Positions 31,111 through 42,952 of a stretch of DNA of 64,000 nucleotides are shown here, piece after piece. The translations under genes were made by a program, and so were the position numbers. Numbering within the stretch: the first letter of the stretch is position 1; every line of letters begins with the position of its first letter. The stretch is from Dugong dugon (lineage: Eukaryota; Chordata; Mammalia; Sirenia; Dugongidae). The notes under the pieces were generated by a model, which was not told where the DNA came from, did no database searches, and worked only from the letters and a program-made list of their open reading frames with translations. The stretch lies in assembly GCA_030035585.1 (NCBI GenBank), contig CM057482.1, positions 47,845,501-47,909,500 on the forward strand. Direction: 5' to 3'.

Positions 31111-32058
31111 TAGACTGACGGGTTGGTCTGCCACCTTCACTGTGAAGTTTCAACCACAAAGGACCAGCCTTGCAGCTGCTGGCATTGTGTGGGAAACTGT
31201 GTAGAACCCAAACAAGCTCCTGGGCTCATGGTCCATTTCCTGGATTTCTCATTCCCTCCCTTTGTTCTTTATCATTCTTGGCTTCTATGTGTAAACACTG
31301 CCCAGCTCACTCAATCCTTTGGCTTAGTCATCACATATAACTCATCCTGGGGTAATCGGTGGTTTTTGAGGAAGTATCTTGACAGGCCTTGGGCCCAGTG
31401 GAAGGGTCAGGCAAGAGAGGCTCCCCTGAAGTTCCAGGGAGAGCCAAACAGACCAATCTCAGGACGGCGGTCTCAGCAGCAAGCTACAGACACCCACGAA
31501 CTTGACTTCTCTCTTCTCTCATGTCCCATATCCAGTCTGTCAGGAAACCCTGTTGGTCCTTCCTGCAGAATAGATCCCAAATCTGTCTGTTTCCTACCAC
31601 GTTTACTGCTCTCACCTTTGCAGAAGCCAATATCAATTCTGCTCTGAATGATACAATAGCCCCTCAACTCCCTGCTTCTACCTTCTAACTGAGTCTCCAC
31701 ACAACAGCCAGTCATTTTTTTAAAGCATGAGAAGGATCCTTTCCCACAGCTCTGCCACTCACTCACTCTGCCCTGGACCTTCTGGCCTCTTTGCTGTCCC
31801 TCAAACATTCCAGGCTCACTCCCACCTAAAGGCTTTCCTAAGGCTGTTCCAACCCACCTGAAGCACCCTTCTCTCAAATAGCCACACAGCTTTCTCCCTC
31901 GCCTCCCTGAAGTCTGTGTTCACATTTCACCTTCTCAGTGAGGCTGCACCTGACCACCCTATTTAATGCTGCACCTTGCACTCCACTTTCCATGTCCCCA
32001 AGCTCCTTACCCTATTCTATTAGTTTCCTCATAGCACTTAGAACTGTCTACATACTTT

Positions 32059-32140
32059 TTATCTATCTACCTACCTACCTATCATCTATCTATCCATCTA
32101 TCAAAGTATCTATCATCTATCTGTCTATCTATCCATGTAT
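32059..32140. repeat. (TATC)n-type microsatellite within L2
   Basis: Imperfect TATC/TACC/CATC units replace the T-rich 'ttatttatttgtttattg'-like part expected at this point of L2. Confidence 0.9.
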
Positions 32141-32228
32141 CATATTTATATTTTATTGTCTGATTTCCCATGCTGGAATATAAGCTCTATGAAAGCAAGG
32201 GACTTTATTTTGTTCCCCAACACATCTC

Positions 32229-32393
32229 AACCAAAAACCAAACCTGTTGCTGTCAAGTTAATTCTGACTCATAGTGACCCTACAGGACAGAGTAGAACTG
32301 CCTCATAGGGTTTCCAAGGAGAAGCTGGTAGATTTGAATGCCGACCTTTTGATTAACAGCCACGCTCTTAACCACTGCACCACCAGGGTTCCA
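32229..32393 (-). repeat. AfroSINE inside the L2
   Basis: Plus-strand text: aaccaaacctgttgctgtca, gaccctacaggacagagtag, 'accttttgattaacagcc' and ccactgcaccaccagggttc. The short form, with L2 sequence on both sides. Confidence 0.9.
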
Positions 32394-32483
32394 AGCACCT
32401 AGAATTACGCCTGGTACCTAGTAGATACTCAATAAATTCTTTTTGAAGCAATGAATAAACAAAACCAGCTCAAGTAAAATGGT

Positions 32484-32512
32484 GTTTTTTGTTTTGTTTT
32501 GTTTTGTTTTGA
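32484..32512. repeat. (GTTTT)n simple repeat
   Basis: Five GTTTT units after a short T-run. Probably an old retroposon tail in reverse. Confidence 0.85.
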
Positions 32513-32904
32513 GTAAGACTGCACAGAGCTTATCGGAATCCAGGAAGAGGCACCCCACACAGCTGGGTGCTGTAGGAACCAGTTCCAGAAATCGGTCAGT
32601 CATCAGCGTAGCTGCCCTCTGTCTCTGTCGGGAGTGGCAAGGCCCCCACCTCAGTTTCTCTTGGTGAGTCTGCTCCTCGGTGCTCTTTCTGCCCTCTCTG
32701 CTCAGTCCTCTGCAGGCCCGAGACTCAGGGGCTGGTGGAGGTTGTTGACTGGTGGGGGCAGGTCTGCATCAGGCACCCAGACAGGCCTTGATTTTGGGAT
32801 AAGTGCTTCTGCAGCATTGGCCTCTTTTGTCCCAATTCCCAGGGCCAAGGTGTGGCTCCATCCTGGTCCTTCTCTCAAGCCTCTCCAGCACTTTGGATTT
32901 CTTT

Positions 32905-33085
32905 TCCTGCCAGCAATGACGATCCTGCCTTGTTCCTGTTTGCGTGTCTGTCTACCCAGATATTGTAAAATCCTCTTGTGTAGAGACAGGTCTTGTGGCC
33001 CCTGTATCCTCAGGGCAGAGTCCCGTAACAGCATGTAGTAGGCACTTGATAAATACTTGTTGCATAAATGAATGAATGAATGACT
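32905..33085 (+). mobile_element. L2 LINE 3' terminus
   Basis: It carries 'ccctgtatcctcagggcaga', 'gtagtaggcacttgataaat' and the terminal aatgaatgaatgaatgac. Stop-rich and non-coding. Confidence 0.7.
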
Positions 33086-34574
33086 TAGTGTGTGGGTGAG
33101 ACAGAGCCTGGGCAGGGTGCAGGACCACACCCGACTGGAGTAGAGTTAAACAGGGACAAGAGCACAGAAGCCCTAGCAGGTCCTTCCCCTTGGTCACCTG
33201 AACTCGTGCTAGGCACAAGTTGCTGAGCTGTCAGAGTTGCTGCTTCCCATGGTCCTCACCCAAGGGCCCTTGCTCACCACAGGAAATGGGCAGCAGACTG
33301 GAAACACTTTCCACCTTTTGTCTTCTTGGGAAATGTCTGTGCCTTCATCTCCATGCATCAACACCCCACCCTCCTAACACTCGGCAAGAGCCCTAGGGGA
33401 ACTCAGGACAGGTTTCAAACATCACCAATTCCAAAGAAGGAAGGGATTTCTCCTCCCAGAACTACTGGAAGCAGATAGCCCATGACAGGACCAGAGTGAG
33501 GGCTCAGCACTCATTGCTATAGATTCTACTGTTCTGATTGTGTGTTGTGTTCAAATGCCGTGCCTGAGCGGTTTATGTTCTCCAGTTCTCCCCACAACTC
33601 TGTGAACCCAGCAAGGTGGCCTCTCTTCTCCAGGTGGAGCCTGAGCTGAGCTCTAGAGAGACCAAGGGGTGTGCCTGGTCATAGGACTAGTGGAGGGGGC
33701 AGCCACAGCATGAGCCAAGACCCTGAATCTGCTTCTCCCATTCCACGGCATGGCAGATGGATATAGATGAAATGCTGTATGTGAAGGGCCTGCCTTACCT
33801 TCCAGCTGCTGAGGCTTACACAGACTGTGGAATCTGGAGAGAAGTCTCCATCCAGATCCCAAGTGGTTGCTGTAGTTGGCCCCTGGGGCCCCTAGTGTTG
33901 GGATTAGCCCTCCCTGCCCTGCCCCCTTGGCCTTGGTGGAGACTGTGGATCCTGAAGTGGGCCACACAGCCATGGGAAAAAAGCTGAGTCTCAGAAATAT
34001 GTGCTCATGCCCATTCATCTTGCAAGTTCTGGGAAGACTCTGGCTTGTCTCAGTTCCTGGTAATAGGGTATATGAGGAGGGGGAGGGTCGGCACCTTCCT
34101 CCCTCAGCTGATACGGCGAGCTGAGAGAACCATGGGACTTTCTCGAGTCTGCGCAGGTCAGTGGGAGCCACGGCTGAGAGCCCACTGGTGATTGGGATGC
34201 CTCGGGCTGAGTCACTTCATCTAAAAGCCACTTTCCTTGCCCAGGCAAAGTCTGAGGCCTCATGGTGAGAGCATAATGCTGGTCACTTGACCTCGTGCCT
34301 GCCCCACTGGATGCTCCCCCTGTCCTGTGTGCCAGCACACACAGCACACCACTGCCCAGGCCCAATCAGCCCACCCAGCTACTGTGTCTCAGCACCTGTG
34401 TCTGTGTCTTTAGACCCTAATCTAGTGCCTGAACTCGTCTATACTCACAAGGGATAAGAATCAGGATCAGCACAAAGCTGGTCCCCAACTTCTCTCCAAC
34501 TTCTTCACCACTTCTGACACCAGCTGTCCTCCCCCTCCCCGCCACCCCTGTGCCACTTTCTACTTCTCTGCTGG
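33086..34574. other. Low-repeat sequence, no gene supported
   Basis: About 1.5 kb of GC-moderate sequence without an assignable repeat. A 172-codon minus frame (33653-34171) overlaps shorter frames on the other strand. It has no recognisable domain and no evident exon structure. Confidence 0.4.
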
Positions 34575-35435
34575 GTTTGATAATTCATTACACACAGGAC
34601 TCATACTCATGATTGTGTGGTTTACTAGGGAAGTAATAGGCTACGACTCAGATCAGGATCAACTCGGAAGTTAACAGGATACAACTCAGGAGACAAGATC
34701 AACTTCACTAATCAGGACAGCTTCCAATCAGAACAGTTCTCAGCTCCTTCTTGGCTGTGCCCACAGGCAGGCCCTTCTCTTGGCTGTGTCAGCCAGCGGT
34801 CCTTCTCTTGGCTGTTGGGCCTCTCTGGGCCTTGCCTCCACCGCTGGGCCTTCCTGAGCCTCTGCCCTGCTCAGGCAAGTGTTACAGTTCTTTTGGCTCC
34901 TCCAACAAGTGCCCAGAGCCACCCAGCTCTGCTAGCAGACCTCTTGCCCAAAAGTGCTCAGCTTACTCTCTCTCTCTCCGTGGGCCGCAGCTGCCTGCCA
35001 GTCCCATGATTCTTGCTGCTCGTATTGCTGCTGCCATTTCTCTGCCACCAGGCTCTGCTGTGCTTGCCACCATTTCTTGCTGTCTCATGCCATCTCATAC
35101 CATCTTCAGTGTTACAGCTCTTGACTTGTATTAGAGTTCTTTTAGGAGGTTCCCTCTCTCTTCCATCTCTCTGAAAGCCTTTGCTGGGTTGACTGCTTAC
35201 TGATAAGGTTGCAAGCACCTTATCAATTTTAAGGTATGGCTGTCCCAGCTGGGCCACAAACCGTCCAATCCCTACAAGGTAATGTAATCCTATTCGATGG
35301 TTTTATACACGCTATTTGCATAGTAAACTGACCAATCCCTGCAAGGTGTGTAAAATAGACCAGTCACAGGACTGCTGCCCAACCAATCATTTTTGGCAAA
35401 TTATACACCCAAATCCAGAAAAGCCATATGTAAGA
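34575..35435 (-). mobile_element. Candidate retroviral LTR with promoter-like elements
   Basis: The low-strand orientation is inferred from promoter words read on the minus strand: CCAAT-type boxes (35331-35336 and 35382-35387), an octamer atgcaaat (35314-35321) and gtgtataaaa (35301-35310). Two related words 'ccaatccctRcaagg' lie at about 35267-35281 and 35332-35346, like U3 repeats. Three ccttctcttggctg-type units lie near 34747-34822. LTR ends and a target duplication could not be fixed, so the class (ERV1 or ERVK) and limits are open. Confidence 0.5.
35299..35390 (-). promoter_or_regulatory. Putative LTR U3 promoter: CCAAT, octamer, TATA
   Basis: On the minus strand two CCAAT motifs, an octamer atgcaaat and a TATA-like tataaaa appear in that order within about 90 bp. 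The order and spacing suit a polymerase II core promoter. Whether it is active is unknown. Confidence 0.5.
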
Positions 35436-35559
35436 GAAACCCACTGCACTTCAGACCCTGTGGACAGGCTCCATCCTCCATGTGACCCTCTGAGAGCTCC
35501 GGAAACTTCAGGAGGCAAGAGTGGAGATTTTTGCTGATCTGAGAGGGATAAAGCTGCTG

Positions 35560-35720
35560 ACATTCACTGAGCTCACACTTCATGCCCGGTACTGTGAACA
35601 GTTACTGCGTTCAATAGCCCTCTTTTATCAATGAAGAAACTGAGTCACAAGGCCCCAAAACTAGGGAGAGGTGGATCTAGATTTGTCTGACTCCAAAACC
35701 TATGCTTTTGGCACAGTTAG
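35560..35720 (-). repeat. MIR SINE
   Basis: Reverse MIR words: 'ggtactgtgaacagttact', atcaatgaagaaactgagtc, aactagggagaggtggatc and ctgactccaaaacctatgc. Confidence 0.78.
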
Positions 35721-35754
35721 AGAAGCTACCTCTGTATAAATCATTTCCTTCCTG

Positions 35755-36880
35755 CATTAATTCAACAGATACTGACTGAGCCCATCTTGGGCCTAGCACT
35801 TTCTAGGCCCTCGGAATATAGCAGGGAATAAGGTGGGTGTGCTCCCTACCCTCTTGGAGTTTACATGTTGGCAGGGGAAACAGACTTCTAATACAGTTAT
35901 GTATTTAATCACCATTGTGAGGAGTTTAGGAAGGAGAAGCACATGGTGTTTCAAGAACGTATACGTGGAAGGGTCCGAGAAGGATGTCCAGGATGAAGTG
36001 ACATTTGAACTGAGCTATGAAAGCGTTAAGGGGTTAGATATAAGAGTCAGGGTAAGTGATGGAAGAAGAGGGGGCATGGTTGAGAGAGTATTCCACCAAA
36101 GCCAGTGTGGCTGACCTGCAAAAAGAAGGAGACTGGAAATGATGTTGGTGAAGTGGGCAGGACCACACTAAGGATGTTCAATTTTATCCTGAGTGTAAGA
36201 GAGGGAAAAAGTTGGGTTTAAACAAGGGATCTGTTTTGAAAGATTTCTCTGCTTGTATAGAGAATGGATTGGAGGTGTGAGGTGGTTAAGGGCGGATGAG
36301 GGGAGACCTGTTTGGAGACTATTGTAATAATCCAAGCAATAGAGAGAGGTGATTTGGACTTTGGTGGCAGCAGTGAAGATAAAGAGGAATGGATGGATTA
36401 AAGACATATTTAGGTGGTGGTGGTGAAGGTGATGGATGGAGGGCAGTATGGTGGAGGTGGTGGTCGTGGTCGAGGTGGTGGTAGGAATGGTGATGATGGT
36501 GGTGGAGGTGGTGGTGGTACTGGTAGAGGTGGTGGAGTTGGTGGTACAGGTGGTAAAAGTGGTATTAGAGGGTAGGAGAGGAATAGAAATTCTCTGACCT
36601 TGTGTCTAGATGGATGAATCAACACAGAGAATGTACAAGGAGGGGTAGGTTTGTGGGCCAGGATGGAAAGTGTGAAAATACTGTCAGCTCTTTTGGGTGA
36701 AATGAATTTGGGGTGTCTGCAGGACAAACACAGGGATGTCCTGAAGAAGTGCAGTAGTGTGACCTGGAGCTCAGGAGAGGGCTCTGGGCTTGAGGTCCAG
36801 ATGAGAATCCACAGTCACAGGAATGGATGGAACCTTCCAAAAGCAGACAGAAGGAAAAGACAAGGAGGCTGGCTGACGTT
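35755..36880 (+). repeat. Old interspersed repeat, family uncertain
   Basis: Words such as caggaccacactaaggatg, gagaatggattggaggtgtg, gtttggagactattgtaat, agcagtgaagataaagagg and gacctggagctcaggaga follow an old mammalian repeat I have seen often but cannot name securely (possibly a hAT-type DNA transposon). A GGT-rich array interrupts it at 36412-36566. The first 100 bp (gataaggtgggtg) may belong to a different element. Confidence 0.5.
36412..36566. repeat. GGT/GAT-rich imperfect triplet array
   Basis: About 150 bp of G-rich triplets, mostly GGT with GAT, GGA and GTA variants. In reverse it makes a proline-rich false frame. Many GG runs could support G-quadruplex formation. Confidence 0.9.
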
Positions 36881-38607
36881 GGGCCTAGAACATGGTCTTC
36901 TAGTTATGCTCTCACAGGAAGGGGCAGCTGTGCCTCTTGAGTGCTACAGCTACCAGAAAATTTCTGAACAAAGGATCCAGTGGTCCAGTGTAGGGGCTTG
37001 CTCTTACAGGAGGAAGTGAAAACCCAACTCCATCTGAGGCAGGATGGGCCTGCTTGCCCTGCCTTGTTTGTCACAGACCAAAGATTAGATTACACTTTGG
37101 GCCTGATTGCTCATACGCAGCCAGTTGGCAGGGAAGGATGTACATGTCATTGGGAGATAGCAACCCTGAATCTCTGTGCCTTGGCTGGACTCTGGTTGGT
37201 GGGTTAAAGGAGCTGGGCTTGGCACAGAAGCCAACAGTGGGTCAGCAGATGGGTGTCTTGCTTTTATGCCAACTGGGCGCGGGTTCAGATTACACAGATT
37301 CCTTTCCTCCAAGCCCTTCAGGCTGCACTGACCTCACCATGGTGTTCATGGCCTCTGCCATCTTGTGTTGGGCAAATATTTTGGCAACTCCAATGGAACT
37401 GAAGGCCAGAGACCCCACTATGGTGTCTGGCATCTACTTGGCCTCTTGAAACTTTGATGAATTAAGTGCCCATGTCTCATCATATCTCTGGATGCTACTG
37501 TCAGAAGGAAAGGCTCAGAGGGTGGGTGGGTGCGATCCTGGGCTTCTGGATTTGCCCTGGGCTTGTGAGTCTGGGCTGCCTGTACTTGGAGGCATTGTAG
37601 AAAACAAGCCAACAAGTACTCAGACAGCTACATAAATACCAGAGATGTTTTCAGTGAGATTTGTGGCTGAGGTCCAAGTCCATTTTCACCTAGAGCAGTT
37701 GTGCTTGGTTTTAGCATGTGTGCAATGTCCAGATTTAAGAGAAGCCGCAGGACTTGACAATTCCTAATAGGAGGGCAGCCTTGAGGCCAGGCTTGGAGTT
37801 TCCATACCCCTACAGTACTGGTGAAAAGGTGAGAGGTTTGAGGGGTGTCTGTGGAGGAAACAGCATGTCCAGGCTGCCATTAGCTCCATCCAGTATCTCC
37901 ACTGGTAGGCAGGACCTTCCGCAGACACAGCATTTAGGAACCACCTTTCCAGACAAATGTCCTGTCCCTTCCCCTTCCTTCCTGAAATGTATTCCCCATC
38001 TGACAGCTTTCACGATGGAGCTGCTGGTTTGGTGAAGAGAAAAGAGATGGTTGCTTGGTGTTTATGTAAAAAATGAAAGCAAGCAAACAAAATCCCCTCA
38101 GTTTACATTAGCGATGTTCCATGGGCCCTTCTGACCTTGTTGGTGTAAATGGGCTGGCCAGGTTCCGCTCTGTACCAGCTGTGCTCCAGGGAGCATGTGA
38201 AACTTTCCCAGGCTTGGTCTCGCCAGACCCAGAAGTCCACAGCCAGACGGGAGGATGCTCCCCCGGGCTGACATCATTCGCCCCCATATCCAGGTTCCAG
38301 ACAGCCTGGGAATGCGCTCTGGGCCCAGGGCCCAGGGAATGGGGTGGGGTCCTAACCAAGTCCCTTCCTGGTCTCCCCTGCAGCCATGGGTGCCCACCCT
38401 ACCTGGCTTTGCTCCATCCGTGGGGTGCGTGAGCAGAGCAGGAGTGAACATGGCTGTGTGGGCCCGGGAATTTCTGGAATGGTCTCCAGAATTCTTGCAT
38501 GAACAGAGACCTGACCCTCGCTGGTAAATGGAAGCAAGATGACGTTGTAGCTAGAACAGGCCCTTTGCTTATTCCTGTCGGAAGCCTTTCCCAACTCTAG
38601 GCTTTAA
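36881..38607. other. Low-repeat sequence, no gene supported
   Basis: About 1.7 kb without an assignable repeat. Frames up to 131 codons overlap on both strands (for example 37054-37449 and 38098-38451) and show no domain. Confidence 0.4.
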
Positions 38608-38990
38608 TTAAAAAAAAAAAAATTATTGTGGTAAAATATATATAACAAAAAATTTGCCATTTGTCCATTTTTAAGTGTACAATTTAGTAACATTAATTGC
38701 ATTCACCATTGGGCTGTGCAATCATCACCACTATCCAAGTTTTTCATCCCCCTGAACGGAAACTTGTACCCCTCAAGCAGTAACTTCCATTCCCCTCAAC
38801 CAGCCCCTGGGAACCACGGATATACTTTTGTCTCTATACATTTGCCCATTCTAGATACTTCATGTAAGTGGGATCATACAATATTTGTCCTTTTGTGTCT
38901 GACTGATTGTGCTTAGCATAATATTTTCAAGGTTCATCCATGCAGTAGCATGTATCAGAACTTCATTTCTCTTCATGGCTCAGAAGTATT
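38608..38990 (-). mobile_element. Old L1 3' end
   Basis: After an A-run, the text 'attattgtggtaaaatatat', ttaagtgtacaatttagtaa, gggctgtgcaatcatcacca, 'atacatttgcccattctag' and 'catgcagtagcatgtatcag' follows the reversed L1 3' end. It is like 28560 and 45064. Confidence 0.82.
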
Positions 38991-39289
38991 TTGTTTAATT
39001 TTTTAAGGGGAGTAAAGACAAAAAGCTTTAACAGAGATGGTCCCTGCTTACATGGGCTTCCGACCACTTAACTCGGTGGACGGACGTCCCCGCAGCAGCC
39101 AGCCTTCACTGAGTCCCAGGGGATTCCTCGGTTGCCAGGCTACGTTAGGAAGTCCTGGATGTCAGAGTCTGCAACTTGATCACTTTGGGATTCTCAGCCC
39201 ATCCTGTGTCCAGTGGCAGCTGGGCAGCTCCCATGGCCTGGCTGAAGAGACAGAGGCTGGGCTGCCAGACAGACAGCTGTGAGCTGGGC
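38991..39289. other. No feature recognised
   Basis: Short non-repeat stretch between an L1 tail and a MIR. Confidence 0.4.
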
Positions 39290-39480
39290 TAGCCACCTCC
39301 CCAGCCTCTGTGTCTCATCTCTGGATTGGGATGACAACACTTATCTGGTCTTGTGCTGATTCATTAACACATGTGTTGGTGCCGCCCGGCACAGTCCTCA
39401 CATCCACTGCACTTGACAGTGCTGGTCCTCACACGGACCAGGCTCGGGTGCTGCCTGTAGACTGGCATCTCCTCAAAGGG
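39290..39480 (+). repeat. MIR SINE fragment
   Basis: The words cctctgtgtctcatctctgg, gggatgacaacacttatctg and 'acacatgtgttggtgccg' follow MIR. It is diverged. Confidence 0.55.
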
Positions 39481-40834
39481 ATCATTCATCATGTACCAAC
39501 CCCTGTCAGGAAGCGGCCCTACAATGGCCCTTTATCATTCTCCCTCCCATCACACCAGTGCTATTTATAACCCAGAGGATTCTTCAGGAGTGACTCACCT
39601 GCCAGGCAGCTCTCCTCAGGGGGCCACAGCCCCATCCCTGGCCACCCTGCTGGGGGCAGTGGGCCTGGCTCCTCCTCCACGGCCCAGCCCCAGGCCCAGG
39701 CACGACAGGATCCCGTCAGCTGGAGAGGCAGACAGAGGCCCAGGTCAGAGAAAGGGGAAGAGGGGAAATCAAGTCCTGAGATGAGGCCCAGGTCAGGGGC
39801 TGGGTCACCATTTAGAGGGACAAAACCAGAGCTACAGTGGGTAACCAAGGGCAGCCAGGGGCAGCCAAGGGCAGGGTGAAGAAGTGACTTCTGAGGGGCT
39901 TTTCCAGCTTGCAAGGGTGTCCATTCAGCACAGCAGGGTGCTGGTCAGGGTCCAGGGAGAGGCATTGGGGCAGGTCCAACCCCAGCACTCCCAGTCATGT
40001 GAGGAGGTGACTCGGGGGTCCTTGCAGGCTGTGTGGAGAAAGACCTCAGTGAGGCTCTCTGCCTCCCCTGTCGGTGGGCAGGGCTGAGTGCCACAATGGC
40101 CACTGGGAGGACCTCTCTGAGGCCCTCGTCATACCGTGGCGCAGGGTTCTCAGGTGGGAGATGGTGTTTGGGGTCCTCCTCCTTCTCTTCTCACCTTCTT
40201 ACAGAGTCCTTGGCAGCCTCAGGGCGGCCCTCCACGATTTTCCTGCTATCTCCGAAAACTTGCCCTGAAAAGGCAGCAATAAAAGCTCCTGTCCAGGTGT
40301 GAAGGAGGTATCAGGCATTCTGGGAGGAATAAGGACATTTAAGCTTCATCTTTTAAGGGGGAATTCAGTTCCTTCCCTGCAAAAGGCAAAGAGTCTGTTC
40401 CAGGTAGAGGATTTCTGTTCCAGGTAGAGAGATGTTTGGCACCTGCCTGCAGGGGCAGGGGCAGGGACATGCCCTCAGAGATTCCTGCTTCCACTTCTCT
40501 GCCTCCTGGTATCTCTTTTTAAAATTATGTTTAAACATTAAAGTAGATTTAAAATAATATTATCTCAAGAATTCCAGACACCCCTTTAGAGGACTTGGGG
40601 ATGTTGCAAAAATGAAATCTAGAAATTACCACCCAGGAGCAGCAGGGGCAGCCCTCGGACACTCCCTTGTGCCAGTTGGGCCAGGTGGGGACGACAGGCT
40701 CTGTCTTCCACGCATTCTTTGTCTTATTAGAAAAACGTGGAAGAGAGGACACTCATACCTACTCAACATTTTTAAGTGATTAGCCCATTTAATTCTTTCA
40801 ATAGCTCTGTGAGCGGGTATAAAAACAATCAATA
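39481..40834. other. Low-repeat sequence, no gene supported
   Basis: GC-rich from 39550 to 40260 with overlapping frames up to 117 codons. A 15-bp word ctgttccaggtagag is repeated at 40395-40409 and 40415-40429. No gene signature was recognised. Confidence 0.4.
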
Positions 40835-41045
40835 ACAATAATTAAGTGCTTACTGTTTGCTAAGCTCTGTTTTAAGTCCTTTACATGAGTCCACTCACTC
40901 GGCCATCTTAACCACCTTGTGGCAGGTGCCACGGTTATCCTCGCTTTACAAATGAGGAAACTGAGGCACAGAGATATTAAGTCATTGCCCAACATGACAC
41001 AGCTAGGACGGGGCAGAGCTGGAATTTGGCCTCTGGTGTCTGGCT
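40835..41045 (-). repeat. MIR SINE
   Basis: Reverse MIR words: taattaagtgcttactgttt, 'caaatgaggaaactgaggca', cagagatattaagtcattgc and gacacagctaggacgg. Confidence 0.85.
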
Positions 41046-41084
41046 AGGGGTCTAAGTTCTCAATCATTTCACGTCATCCTTGTG

Positions 41085-41160
41085 AAGTGAGCAAGGCAGG
41101 ATTTGAACCCAGGGCTTTCTGATGGTGAAGACCGTGCTTCTTACTCTGCCATGCTGCCAC
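41085..41160 (-). repeat. Second MIR fragment
   Basis: The text caaggcaggatttgaaccca with ggctttctgatggtgaagac matches the tRNA-like 5' half of MIR in reverse. It follows the first MIR, so two copies lie side by side or one was duplicated. Confidence 0.6.
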
Positions 41161-42178
41161 TCAGAAGCGAGAAGGGACATTGTCCCCCCAACGTCTGCAG
41201 GTAACGTGATGGATCCCAGCTCAGACATGTCGGTTCCTGCAACAAGAGAGAAAGGCTGGTGGAACGGGGGCAAGAAGAGGTGGAGGACGTAGTGTTGGAG
41301 CAGCTGGGCACTCAGTTCCTCAGGTGCAGCACACAGTGCAGACGTCCAAGTTCTTCTTCGCTTTTTAACCCTCAGGTACCCAGAAAGACCCACTCACTGC
41401 CCTGAGGCCAAGAAGTGGGCCAGGGAGGCAGGGCAAAGTGGCTCTCCCCACAGCCGCCATGTCTTAAGCCTGTGAGAGAGGCCTTAGCCTAAAGGAGTCT
41501 CGGTCTCCCTCTTCTTCCCTATCAGGCCCTGTCCACCCTCGACGGTCAGTGTGAACTCCGGTGTAGACATCTGTCTCCTGCCCAGCCCCAGAGAATGAAG
41601 GCCTAAATACAACTTGCCTCCTGGCGTTGGGCCTGGCCACCAATAAATATTTGTTGAACGAATTAATAAAATATAGACTGTTAACTAGTCAGAGGCCATC
41701 AACCCCTGGCTGGAGGTCCATCGGTCTGACCTTTGGTCTTCAAGAGGTGACCAGGGTCAGCCTGAATGACGTTTGGCGATGCCACACAGTCTCAGTGGTC
41801 AGGGACAATGCTGACCTCGCTGGTGGTCACAGGCTCTGGGAGCAGCAGGCCCAGCATCGAGGGTGCTACTTTCCCACCAGCACTGCGGCAGCACCCTGCT
41901 GGGCTCCACTCAGCTGGTGCCTCCGAGGCCACTCTTTGCTTCCCATCTTGTCTCTCTAGCCATTTGGACTCCAGGACCAGATGCAGTTATCCACCCAGGA
42001 TGGGGTTTACTGGAGAGAAAAGGGTAATGCTCCCTAGGAAAGGCCCTTGGCTGTCTACTGTGCATTACTGGTCTGCGGGGGTGCAAACCCAGCATTGAGC
42101 GTAAGAGATGTGGAAAGAGAAGATTTACATTGCTGCCACAGCCAAATGAGGGATCCATACGCTCATCTTCTTGAACCC
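41161..42178. other. No gene recognised; L2-tail scrap
   Basis: The word aataaatatttgttgaacga near 41642 resembles an L2 3' end. The rest is unassigned, with short overlapping frames only. Confidence 0.4.
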
Positions 42179-42518
42179 TGTCATTTCCTGTGACACAAAT
42201 GCCATAAGTGGGTGGCTTTAAAGAACAGAAATTTATTTTCTCACAGTTCTGGGGGCTAAAACTCCCAGTTAGGGTCTCAGCCATATCAATTCCTTCTCAT
42301 TGGTCGTCCTGGACAATCCTTGATTCTTCGGTTCCTTGGCATGTCGATGATCCTCAAATGGTGTTTCTCTCCCCACCTCACCCAGTGTGTTCAAGTGTGT
42401 GTCTAATACACTCTTTTTATAACTCGATAGTGATTAGACTCAGAGTCCACCCTACGTGGGTATGAGCAATCAACATAACAAAAAACCCTACTTCCAAACA
42501 GTACCATGTTTACAGGTA

Positions 42519-42732
42519 TGTCGTTGTTGTTGTTGGTTGCTGTTGAGTTGATTTTGATTCATGGCCACCCCGTATGTGCAGAGTAGAACTGCTCCATAGA
42601 GTTTCCAAGACTGTGACCTTTCAGAAGCAGATCACTAGGACTGTCTTCCGAAGCACCTGTGGGTGGGTTCAAGTCTCCAACTTTTCAGCTAGTCGTCCAG
42701 CGCTTAACCATTTACATCGCTCAGGACTCCAT
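42519..42732 (-). repeat. AfroSINE, first of a same-site pair in an LTR
   Basis: Plus-strand text: gttgttgttgttggttgctg, gagtagaactgctccatag, 'cagaagcagatcactagga' and tttcagctagtcgtccagcg. It is flanked by tttacaggta (42509-42518) and tttacagtta (42733-42742). Confidence 0.88.
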
Positions 42733-42742
42733 TTTACAGTTA

Positions 42743-42952
42743 CGTTGATATCATTGTTGGGTGTCATCAAGTCTATTTTCGACTTACAGTGACCCCATGT
42801 GACAGAGTAGAACTGCCCCATAGGGTTTTCTTGGGTGTAATCTTTAGAGGAGCAGGTCACCAGTTCTTTCTCCCGTGGAGCCGCCGAGTGGGTTCGAAGT
42901 GCCAACCTTTCAGTTAGCAGTTGACTGCTTAACCATTTGCCACCAGGGCTCC
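42743..42952 (-). repeat. AfroSINE, second of a same-site pair
   Basis: Plus-strand text: gggtgtcatcaagtctattt, gacagagtagaactgcccca, aggagcaggtcaccagttct and tttcagttagcagttgactg, ending ccaccagggctcc. It is flanked by tttacagtta at 42733-42742 and 42974-42983. Confidence 0.88.

Larger units (their letters stand above)
31440..32458 (+). mobile_element. L2 LINE 3' region
   Basis: The order gtctgtcaggaaaccctgtt, ctctgccctggaccttctgg region, caccttctcagtgaggctgc, ctgaccaccctatttaatg, 'aatataagctctatgaaagc' and agatactcaataaattctt follows the last 900 bp of L2. It contains a TATC array and a SINE. Unusually long for an L2 fragment in this window. Confidence 0.82.

Noticed and set aside
31123..31647. 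174-codon plus-strand frame
   Set aside because: Its second half lies in L2 LINE sequence and the first half adjoins an LTR-like repeat, so a host gene is unlikely.
33653..34171. 172-codon minus-strand frame, the longest non-transposon frame
   Set aside because: It has no recognisable motif and overlaps other frames. The GC-rich context makes such frames likely by chance, and no exon boundaries fit.
36410..36727. Proline-rich 105-codon frame
   Set aside because: It is the reverse complement of the GGT-rich triplet array.
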